Of a stretch of 23,347 nucleotides of DNA, positions 5,765-12,754 are shown piece by piece. Position 1 is the first letter of the stretch. Every line of letters begins with the position of its first letter. The stretch is from assembly GCA_964535835.1 (NCBI GenBank), contig CAZHUZ010000012.1, positions 1 to 23,347 of the forward strand. Reading direction: 5' to 3'. The notes beneath the pieces were generated by a model. The model made no database searches. It saw only the letters and a program-made list of their open reading frames with translations, and was not told the DNA's origin. Origin of the DNA: JAPUDQ01 sp964535835. GTDB lineage: Bacteria; Patescibacteriota; Saccharimonadia; Saccharimonadales; Saccharimonadaceae. The position numbers and the translations under genes were made by a program.

Positions 5765-6203
5765 GTGTTTGGCCCTCTATCAAAATTTTGTATGCCGTAC
5801 CCAGTACGCCATTGATAAATTTTGATGAATTATCGGAACCGAATGCTTTGGCGAGCTCAACTGCTTCGTTGATAGCAACTTTTGGCGGCACCTGTTCTGC
5901 TCCTTCGGTCAATTCGTACACGGCCATACGGAGTATCGTACGGTCTACGCGCGCGATCTGATCGATCGGCCACTCTGGTGCAATAGGCTGGATGGTCTCA
6001 TCCAAGTGAGTAGCATGACCATGAACACCTTTGACTAATTGCTCTACAAATGGTTTGTCGTCGAGAGTACGGTCGTAACGCTCTAGATTTCTTCCCAGTA
6101 TCTCATCGAGATCAGCCGTCTCATCATGACACGAGATACGAAAATCATATTCGTACAACGTCTGAAGTGCGAGGATGCGACCGAGGTGACGATTTGATGC
6201 CAT
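5745..6203 (-). CDS. nusB: Transcription antitermination factor NusB
   Basis: NusB with S10 (NusE) binds boxA in rRNA leaders and prevents early termination. The 152-residue all-helical protein shows the N-terminal RHLGRILALQTLYEYD (arginine-rich RNA-binding helix) and the conserved C-terminal half: IDQIARVDRTILRMAVYEL, PPKVAINEAVELAKAFGSD and SSKFINGVLGT. Length is typical. AAGGA precedes the ATG. It follows rpmF by 51 bases and overlaps the Nudix gene. Confidence 0.95.
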   Translation of the reverse strand: MASNRHLGRILALQTLYEYDFRISCHDETADLDEILGRNLERYDRTLDDKPFVEQLVKGVHGHATHLDETIQPIAPEWPIDQIARVDRTILRMAVYELTEGAEQVPPKVAINEAVELAKAFGSDNSSKFINGVLGTAYKILIEGQTHADAKV

Positions 6204-6254
6204 TTCTTCTGTGGTTCCTTTGATTATTAAATAACGATAGTTACGTGGTGATAA

Positions 6255-6401
6255 CTACTTGGTTGCTTTCCCTGATTCGCGTTTGGTGGTGCGAACCTTG
6301 ACTGGACTTTTGGCGTTGACAGCGCGTGCAAGTTTGAGCACGAGATGACTACGACGCAAACCGGTCTTGCGAGGGGAGGTTTGCTTTTTCGGCTTTCCCA
6401 T
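6255..6401 (-). CDS. rpmF: 50S ribosomal protein L32, short cysteine-free form
   Basis: The frame from ATG 6401 to TAG 6255 encodes 48 residues beginning MGKPKKQTSPRKTGLRRSHL. The pattern of a small residue plus PKKxTSxxRxGxRRSH is that of L32, which binds 23S rRNA near the exit tunnel. Many L32 proteins carry four zinc-binding cysteines; none is present and the C-terminal half (KSPVKVRTTKRESGKATK) is basic and divergent, so assignment rests on the N-terminus. An AGGAGA motif lies before the ATG, and a TTGAGT-17-TATAAT promoter is upstream (6441-6469). It heads the nusB - Nudix - rnc - rpsP run. Confidence 0.75.
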   Translation of the reverse strand: MGKPKKQTSPRKTGLRRSHLVLKLARAVNAKSPVKVRTTKRESGKATK

Positions 6402-6440
6402 CTGATAGGTCTCCTGTTGATTGTTAAAAACTTAGCTATC

Positions 6441-6469
6441 ATTATACCCCAGTTACCGTATGAACTCAA
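6441..6469 (-). promoter_or_regulatory. Promoter of the rpmF-nusB-Nudix-rnc operon
   Basis: On the minus strand TTGAGT (6464-6469) and TATAAT (6441-6446) are separated by 17 bases. It is back-to-back with the plus-strand promoter at 6481-6509, only 11 bases apart. Confidence 0.7.
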
Positions 6470-6480
6470 GCAGCAAAATA

Positions 6481-6509
6481 TTGACATTTCATATTGTTTA
6501 TGATAATAT
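6481..6509 (+). promoter_or_regulatory. Strong promoter of the second small membrane-protein gene
   Basis: Consensus TTGACA (6481-6486), a 17-base spacer, and TAATAT (6504-6509). It is the best sigma-70-type promoter in the window. Confidence 0.75.
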
Positions 6510-6558
6510 ACAGTATAGGACACATCGTCCATCCGTACCTACTAGCGAAGGAAATGGT

Positions 6559-6840
6559 ATGAGCATTTTCATCATCGGTCTAGTCATGGGTCAGGTTATC
6601 TCGATCTTCTCGCTCGCACTCACCCGCCAGGGTGAAAATGCGCTGGAGTCGATCGGCATGAACTGCGTCTTCTGGTCGGCAGTATACGGCATCCTCGTGG
6701 TCGCCACTGCTGCCTACTCAAGTGCGAACGATACAAGCACCGCAGCACCCCTGCTTTCATTCGTCCTGGTACTTGTCAACCTCACGTTGGCATACCTGAT
6801 CCACAGACATCTGGAGCAGCTAGTACGGAAGCCCCGCTAA
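6559..6840 (+). CDS. Small three-helix membrane protein, unknown function
   Basis: The start at ATG 6559 follows GAAGGA, giving 93 residues: predicted helices at about 2-20, 36-53 and 63-83, a polar loop with one Cys (GMNCVFW) and a basic tail RHLEQLVRKPR. No family is recognised. It is a single-gene unit between a near-consensus promoter (6481-6509) and a GC-rich terminator overlapping its stop codon, on the strand opposite to all neighbours. Codons are strongly C-ending (ATC, CTC, GTC), unlike the adjacent genes. In these traits it resembles the gene at 2838, although the two proteins do not look clearly homologous. Confidence 0.7.
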   Translation: MSIFIIGLVMGQVISIFSLALTRQGENALESIGMNCVFWSAVYGILVVATAAYSSANDTSTAAPLLSFVLVLVNLTLAYLIHRHLEQLVRKPR

Positions 6841-6864
6841 CATAGCGGGGCTTTCCCCTTTTTT
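6830..6864 (+). terminator. Intrinsic terminator after the small membrane-protein gene
   Basis: AGCCCCGCTA (6830-6839) and TAGCGGGGCT (6843-6852) form a 10-pair stem with a three-base loop, followed by CCCC and a six-T run. It includes the stop codon of the upstream gene and abuts the converging leuS stop. Confidence 0.9.
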
Positions 6865-9832
6865 AGACAACAATATTGACGATACGGCCGAGCACAACGA
6901 TGATCTTCTTCGGCTCTTTGTTGCCCATAAATTCCCGCACGCGCTCATTTACGAGCGCTGTTTTTTGTATATCATCACTACTAGCATCTTTTTCTACCGT
7001 GATCTCAGCGCGTACTTTGCCGTTGATCTGGACCGCAAGTGTCACGGTATCGGATACGAGATATACCTCGTCCCATTTTGGCCAGCTATCTCGCTGCACC
7101 GACAAATCGTGTCCGAGATCATGCCATAGTTCATCCGCCATATGTGGCGCAAAGGGCGCGACCAGTGCAACGAGACTTTCCAGCACAAATTGCCACGATG
7201 TACGGTCTACGAACCCATCTTTTTTTAGAAGATAAAGATCATTAGTCAGTTTCATTAGGGCTGCGATAGCCGTATTGTACTTTTGGTCTTCGATATCTTC
7301 GGTGACCTTTTTGATTGTGCGGTGCGTTACTTGCAAAACTGTCACGGCTTGTTCACCGGACTTTTCGTCTTCCGTTTTTTGCTTGTCGAGAAATTCCTGT
7401 ACGAGATTCCAGACACGTGACAAAAATCGATATGCACCAGGAACACCCTGTGGATCCCAACGAATCCATAGATCGAGTGGCGCTGCAAACATCAGATAGA
7501 TACGGAGCGCATCGGCACCATAACCTTGATTGATAATCTCAAGCGGATCGACACCATTGCCTTTACTCTTACTAAACATTGTGCCGTCACTGGCGGTCAC
7601 TTTGCCGTTAAATAGGAATTTCTTAAATGGCTCAGGATTGTCGACTAGCCCAAGCCTATGGAAAAATCGTGTGACGAAACGAGCGTATATCATATGTGCG
7701 GTCGCGTGATCGCCACCGTTATAAAAGTCGATTGGCATCCATTTGTTTACAACAGCGCTATCAAATATTTTCTCCTCATTTTTGGGATCAAAATACCTGA
7801 GCATATACCAACTACTACAGATATATGTGTCGAGCGTATCTGTCTCGCGCTCGGCAGGACCTCCACAGGTCGGACACGCAACATTGAGCCAATCAGTTGC
7901 TCGAGCTAGAGCACTACGTCCATCACCACTCGGTGCAAAATCTTTGAGCTCTGGTAACACAACCGGTAACTGATCATCTGGTACGAGAACAATCCCGTCT
8001 TTTTTACAATGAACGATCGGTATCGGCGCACCCCAGTAGCGTTGGCGACTAACTGACCAGTCGCGAATTTTGTAATTAGTCTTTTCTCTCGCCAGACCTT
8101 TGCGCTTCAGATGTTGGATGATCAGATCACGTGCTTCCGCAGAGCTAGTACCATCAAACGGCCCAGAATTTACGACTATCCCATCGCCGTAGAATACCTC
8201 AAGCTCTTCGCCATCAATAACTCGCTTGGCACGCCGTAACATTTCTAGCCAATGCTCAACTCCACCTTGTACTTTTTCAACCCCAGCAACTAATTCATCG
8301 TAGGTATACCAGCCGAGTTCAAACGTTTCATGCGACTCCCTAGCGGGCTCAGTTTGGCTATCTTTATCGACAACGAATAAAAATCCTTGACCATAAGATC
8401 GTTTATTAACTTTTTTGACGTCATTAAAATAGTATGAATACACGGGATCACCAAGCGCATGTATGGATGTATACGTTTTAAATCCTGTTTCTTCTGCCAA
8501 TTCTCGAATAGCCGTTTCTTCAAAGGTTTCGTTAGCCTCTGTCCCGCCGCCAGACAGCCAAAGGCCTTTGTTTGTGCCGGTTTTGATGCCTAGAAACTTC
8601 TTAGACTGTTCATCATACACAATGACGACAGCTCCCGTAACATCGACAGTATCGCTGAGGACTGTACCAAAATCTTGTGCTATCACTTGTCTGATGGATA
8701 GGTCAAATTTCTTGGCAAACTCATTATCGCGCTCGTCATGGGCTGGTACTGCCATGATCGCACCTGTGCCGTAGCCAGTTAGGACATAATCGGCAATCCA
8801 AATCGGGACTTTTTCATCATTGATCGGGTTTATCGCATAGCTCCCTGTGAAAACGCCTGTTTTTTCCTTGGATTCTTGGCGTTCGAGCTCAGATTTCTTA
8901 GCCGCCTCTGTTTTGTAAGCCTCAACTTCATCCCATTTTTCTTGGGTGGTGAGTCCATCGACCAAATCATGCTCCGGTGCTAACACCAAAAATGTCGCCC
9001 CGCAAATCGTATCCGGTCTCGTCGTAAATACAGTAATTTTGGAGTTCGGAGTTTGGAGTTCGGAATTTGGCTGCGCTTTGCTTTCCGCGTTCCCCTTTAC
9101 GCTTTCCGCTGGCTCAACGGCGAATTCAATCTCCGCACCTACTGAGCGTCCTATCCAGTTTTTCTGCGCCAGCTTGACGCTCTCCGTCCAATCCAACGCG
9201 TCGGTCGCTTCGAGGAGCTCATCTGCATAATCAGTAATTTTGAAAAACCATTGTTTGACTTCTTTTTTTGTTACGTCAGGATCATCCGCACCGTCATGAC
9301 GCCAGCACTTGTCATTGATCACCTGCTCATTTGCAAGGACAGTTTGACATTTGTCGCACCACCACTGTTGCCGAGCATCTTGGTAGGCAAGGCCATTGCG
9401 ATACATCTGCGAAAATATCCACTGTGTCCACTTGTAATATACCGGATCACATGTCGCAATCTCTTTGCTCCAATCGTTGCTCCACCCCATTGCTTTATAC
9501 TGCGCATGATAGCTGGGGATTATCTCAGCCATGCTCGCTTGCGGACTAACGCCCGACTTGATCGCATAGTTCTCAGCAGGCAATCCAAAGGCATCCCACC
9601 CGACGGGATGATAGCTCTCATAGCCTTGCTGGCGCTTATACCTCGCCATAACATCAGATATGGTGTAGTTCATGGCATGACCAATATGAATCCCTGCGCC
9701 ACTCGGGTAGTTAAACATGCTCATGCCGATGTATTTTGGTTTATCCGACTGCAAATCTGCTTTGTAAACCTCTGTCTCATCCCATTTTTTTTGCCATTTG
9801 GGCTCAATAGTTACTGGATCGTAGCGTTTCAT
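6863..9832 (-). CDS. leuS: Leucyl-tRNA synthetase with an inserted Nudix domain
   Basis: Class I synthetase charging tRNA-Leu. At 989 residues it exceeds the usual 800-880. HIGH is at 49-52 and the KMSKS motif appears as FSKSK near 750. The CP1 editing domain has TTRPDTICGA (near 268) and GTGAIMAVPAHDERD (near 359). RDWSVSRQRYWGAP follows. Between IRQVIA (near 383) and GDGIVVNSGPFDG (near 549) about 160 residues form a full Nudix domain with an intact box (GGTEANETFEETAIRELAEE, then TGF), absent from ordinary LeuRS. A second, 24-residue insertion near 241-264 is made of repeats (see 9038-9109). Both are in frame, so the gene is presumably functional. A TGC-TATAAT box lies eight bases before the ATG with no Shine-Dalgarno, suggesting a leaderless mRNA. 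Confidence 0.96.
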   Translation of the reverse strand: MKRYDPVTIEPKWQKKWDETEVYKADLQSDKPKYIGMSMFNYPSGAGIHIGHAMNYTISDVMARYKRQQGYESYHPVGWDAFGLPAENYAIKSGVSPQASMAEIIPSYHAQYKAMGWSNDWSKEIATCDPVYYKWTQWIFSQMYRNGLAYQDARQQWWCDKCQTVLANEQVINDKCWRHDGADDPDVTKKEVKQWFFKITDYADELLEATDALDWTESVKLAQKNWIGRSVGAEIEFAVEPAESVKGNAESKAQPNSELQTPNSKITVFTTRPDTICGATFLVLAPEHDLVDGLTTQEKWDEVEAYKTEAAKKSELERQESKEKTGVFTGSYAINPINDEKVPIWIADYVLTGYGTGAIMAVPAHDERDNEFAKKFDLSIRQVIAQDFGTVLSDTVDVTGAVVIVYDEQSKKFLGIKTGTNKGLWLSGGGTEANETFEETAIRELAEETGFKTYTSIHALGDPVYSYYFNDVKKVNKRSYGQGFLFVVDKDSQTEPARESHETFELGWYTYDELVAGVEKVQGGVEHWLEMLRRAKRVIDGEELEVFYGDGIVVNSGPFDGTSSAEARDLIIQHLKRKGLAREKTNYKIRDWSVSRQRYWGAPIPIVHCKKDGIVLVPDDQLPVVLPELKDFAPSGDGRSALARATDWLNVACPTCGGPAERETDTLDTYICSSWYMLRYFDPKNEEKIFDSAVVNKWMPIDFYNGGDHATAHMIYARFVTRFFHRLGLVDNPEPFKKFLFNGKVTASDGTMFSKSKGNGVDPLEIINQGYGADALRIYLMFAAPLDLWIRWDPQGVPGAYRFLSRVWNLVQEFLDKQKTEDEKSGEQAVTVLQVTHRTIKKVTEDIEDQKYNTAIAALMKLTNDLYLLKKDGFVDRTSWQFVLESLVALVAPFAPHMADELWHDLGHDLSVQRDSWPKWDEVYLVSDTVTLAVQINGKVRAEITVEKDASSDDIQKTALVNERVREFMGNKEPKKIIVVLGRIVNIVV
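9038..9109. repeat. Repeat-derived in-frame insertion within leuS
   Basis: TTTGGAGTTCGGA occurs at 9038-9050 and again at 9052-9064, followed by a partial third copy, then GCTTTCCGC at 9080-9088 and 9101-9109. On the coding strand this yields NSELQTPNS-type low-complexity sequence just before the TTRPDT motif of the editing domain, where other LeuRS proteins have none. Confidence 0.7.
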
Positions 9833-9840
9833 ATAGGATA

Positions 9841-9849
9841 ATTATAGCA
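9841..9849 (-). promoter_or_regulatory. Extended -10 promoter of leuS, leaderless type
   Basis: The minus strand reads TGC-TATAAT; eight bases separate it from the ATG, leaving at most one or two bases of leader. No -35 hexamer is evident. Confidence 0.6.
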
Positions 9850-9900
9850 TTTGAGGCCAGGTTGAGAGAGTTGTATTCATTTGTCATATATAATCTGATC

Positions 9901-9936
9901 AAAAAAGTAGCGGCACTCATCGTACCGCTACTTTTT
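9901..9936. terminator. Bidirectional intrinsic terminator
   Basis: AAAAAGTAGCGG and CCGCTACTTTTT form the arms, with runs of A and T outside. It ends the surface-protein gene on the minus strand just before the leuS promoter. Confidence 0.85.
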
Positions 9937-9953
9937 ATAGTACTATCAAATAT

Positions 9954-11055
9954 TTATATATCTTCGAGGAATGTTGATTGGGTTGTATCAGCGCTTGGAG
10001 AAAATTGCTCTTGTAGCGCTTCCATGTCTGATTTGAGGTCCTTGAACTGCGTATCGGCTTTTGGTGTATCGACAGCTTGATTGTCATTGTAGCCCAAGAC
10101 TGCGGTCAATTTCATCATTGTGCCATCTTCGTCTTGTGTGAAGACGACTTTGTTGACTTTGTGTGACCATTTATCGACCCACAACTCAATCTTTGGCGCA
10201 ACAGCATTATCCTCAGTCATTGTAATCGGGTCTTTTTCGGCGTCTTTGACACATGATTTTAGTTCTTTAAAGGCACTTGTTTTTTCTAGTGCCTGGCCAT
10301 AAGCTTTTGCTTTTACTTTGTCATAGGCAAGTACAACGTGGTTGCTATCGCGACCATTGACCTTTTCACTACCAACTTTGTCTTTGATTGAGAAATAAGC
10401 ATTTTTATTGTAGATATCGCCTGCTTCTTTGAGGAATGCCTTGTCGTTTATCATCTTGGCCGACTTGTCCATAAAACAACTCAGATCAGTTCCCGAATCC
10501 TTTGATGTTTCTTTAAGATCTGACTCAGTCACTTCAACCCATTTGTTATCGACTTTGTCGATTAGCTTGCCGTAATACTGCTCTATCACCTCATCGTAGC
10601 CACGAGCAAAAGATTTGATGGTATCGCGTACATCATTGAAGCGAAATAGCACACTTTTTTGAGCAGTTGTTGCAACACCGCCTGTCATATCAAGTTTCAT
10701 TGCGCCCATATCCATTTTGACACCCAGATCAGTCTTGGAGACAAAACCTTTGTATTTGGAATCAAATGCAATCGTGACCGCATTACCCTCTTTTGGAGTA
10801 ACGAGGATATCACCTTTTGCTGTGCCACCCTTTGGGAACTCATTGACAAGCATTGCATCACTCAAAGACTTCTCTGGACTCGTCCACCACATTGCGCTCG
10901 CCACACCGCCAACGAGTAGTGCAGCCAAAACCGCAACAGTAGAAATAACAATGCGCTTATTTTTATAAAAGGGTTTTGGTGATTTGGCACCATTTAGAGC
11001 TTGGGGGGGGCACTTCTATATTATTTTGACTAGCCTCGCTGGGTGTTTCTTGCAT
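9954..11055 (-). CDS. Single-pass surface protein, out of frame at a poly-C tract (phase-off)
   Basis: AAAGGAG followed by ATG 11055 starts a frame (MQETPSEASQNNIEV) that runs into eight C bases at 11003-11010 and then stops early. With seven C the frame joins the long open frame ending at 9954, giving 366 residues: a proline-containing cytoplasmic N-terminus, a membrane helix (RIVISTVAVLAALLVGG) and an extracellular domain. As read, the uninterrupted part begins at 10928 inside the helix. The external domain has two cysteines (TDLSC and ELKSC) and a WVDKWSHK motif that recur in the protein encoded at 11096-12691, so the two are paralogues. Function is unknown; the fold may be lipoprotein-carrier-like, which is a guess. 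A sequencing error in the homopolymer is the alternative explanation. Confidence 0.75.
11003..11010. repeat. Poly-G/C tract, 8 bases, frameshifting
   Basis: Eight G on the plus strand (C on the coding strand) lie after codon 15 of the surface-protein gene. Seven would restore the frame to VPPQALNG. Confidence 0.9.
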
Positions 11056-11095
11056 GGTTGCTCCTTTATTATTAAGAATCACTTTTATCATATTA

Positions 11096-12691
11096 TCAAT
11101 TATACGACTTTATTTGGTGCACTTGCCCGGTCAACTCGTAGCAGTACCACAGTATGAATTTTTGACAGGTGGACCCGCCCGTACAAAGCTTACCATCTTT
11201 GGTAAGAGCTTGGTAAATATATTTATCGGGCGTCGGATTTTGGACATCTGCGGTGACGGCGTTTATGAGCGAGAATTTATCCGTTAAAGGTGCTATGGCA
11301 CTGGACGCATCATTAAATGACAACGCCTGTATAAATGCTTTTTCATTTATTTGACTAGGTGAGAGGTACTTATTATTTATCGAGTAGTACGCCTCAAGCT
11401 TTGCTGCGATAGCTTCCATATCTTGCTTGCGCTCGCTATCTCTCGTGTTCGCTTGAATATCCTTTAGGCTAGTCTTGAGTATCTTCTGTATCTCCTTTTC
11501 AATCTCAGAGAACTTACGTTCTGTCGGCGGGATGGTGACAAAAACATCTTTTCGATTGTAGATGAAGTCCGCACCAATATGACGAGAGGAGCCGTCAATT
11601 TTGTGATCATAATTTATTCTAAGAGGCTTATGACTAAACATATCGACCCAATATGTAATAGTTGTTTTCCGATTGTCAGAGTCTTTCACTTTGCTGACTA
11701 AACTTTTTGCATACTCAGCCAAATCTAGCTTTGAACAATCATCAATTTTTTTGAAAGAAGGCAATGAAACTATTTTTTCTACGAATCTTCGAAACATTGT
11801 GGCGTCAAATTCCAAAGTCTGTTTTTGGGCTAATGTTCCTAACATAAATTCCTGTCGAACCTTTATAATTTTTACAAATGGATATAATACTGCAATATTG
11901 CTAACATCCTGCTGATAGTCAGGTGATGCATGAAAGCTAGCAATCTGCTTCGATACACACGTCAAGTCTGTTGTGTCTTTGGGCAAACTACTAAGTGTAT
12001 GGAGATCATTCGGTGTAAGACGTATCCATTTATCTGTAATCGTTGAAACTAAAAACTCAAATTGCGTTATACTGTCGCGCAATGGCGTGTCAATACTCGT
12101 AGTCTGTTCCAAAAAACGTTTGAGTTGACGCACTTGAACATAGTTTGTTCCATCATTTTCTATTACCCAATTGCCGTTTAGGGTATCTTCTTTGCCATTA
12201 TTATTTATATTTACCGCAAATGCCGAATCCGTATTGCCTGATGAGTCTATCTTTGTGTCAAATGATAATTTGGCTGAAGGCTGACCTGTCGCAAATGTAT
12301 TATAATAGGTTTTTATTTGATAGTTATCGGCCCTCATACCATAACCGAATGAATCTATGAGTGCCCGAGATGGGTTATTATACCAGAACCAGAAAGACAA
12401 AAAGATTATCGCCATAAGAGATAAGACACCACTAACAATCAAAACTATTTTGACAGCCTTTTTGCTAAGTGTTCTTTGGCCGTTCTCAATTTTTATTAAG
12501 GGTTCTGGTTCTTTGTCTAGGCCATTTTGACTGGGTAGCATGCTACCACCCCGCCCCCATTCATCTATCACTTCGGCTTCAAGCTGTTGTGATTCGGGAG
12601 GAGATGACTGTTCAATAGGTTCAGGCAATGGTCCCCCGTATTGGGGGGGTTGGTTATCTGGGCTATTTGTATTGATATCTTCGGGCTTCAT
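11096..12691 (-). CDS. Single-pass surface protein with C-terminal pilin-like domain (phase-on paralogue)
   Basis: 531 residues: a proline- and acid-rich cytoplasmic N-terminus (1-78) with a seven-C tract encoding NQPPQYGG, a membrane helix (79-104), an extracellular domain with TDLTC and IDDC cysteines and YWVDMFSHKPLRI, and from about 412 a domain of the type following the helix of type IV pilins and pseudopilins (RDSERKQDMEAIAAKLEAYY, then YIYQAL, CTGGSTC and a hydrophobic end). The prepilin signal itself is missing, so this is a pilin-like module on a separate anchor. It is the paralogue of the gene downstream (gap 40 bases). No clear Shine-Dalgarno is seen; a seven-codon frame (MKEQVKP) ends at the start region. 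Substrate or ligand is unknown. Confidence 0.75.
   Translation of the reverse strand: MKPEDINTNSPDNQPPQYGGPLPEPIEQSSPPESQQLEAEVIDEWGRGGSMLPSQNGLDKEPEPLIKIENGQRTLSKKAVKIVLIVSGVLSLMAIIFLSFWFWYNNPSRALIDSFGYGMRADNYQIKTYYNTFATGQPSAKLSFDTKIDSSGNTDSAFAVNINNNGKEDTLNGNWVIENDGTNYVQVRQLKRFLEQTTSIDTPLRDSITQFEFLVSTITDKWIRLTPNDLHTLSSLPKDTTDLTCVSKQIASFHASPDYQQDVSNIAVLYPFVKIIKVRQEFMLGTLAQKQTLEFDATMFRRFVEKIVSLPSFKKIDDCSKLDLAEYAKSLVSKVKDSDNRKTTITYWVDMFSHKPLRINYDHKIDGSSRHIGADFIYNRKDVFVTIPPTERKFSEIEKEIQKILKTSLKDIQANTRDSERKQDMEAIAAKLEAYYSINNKYLSPSQINEKAFIQALSFNDASSAIAPLTDKFSLINAVTADVQNPTPDKYIYQALTKDGKLCTGGSTCQKFILWYCYELTGQVHQIKSYN
12643..12649. repeat. Poly-G/C tract, 7 bases, in frame
   Basis: Seven G on the plus strand encode Pro-Pro within NQPPQYGG of the larger surface protein, at a position equivalent to the eight-base tract of its paralogue. 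Confidence 0.9.
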
Positions 12692-12754
12692 AGCATCACG
12701 GTTTAACTTGTTCTTTCATCGTACCATAACCATATTCATATTATCCACAGGATA

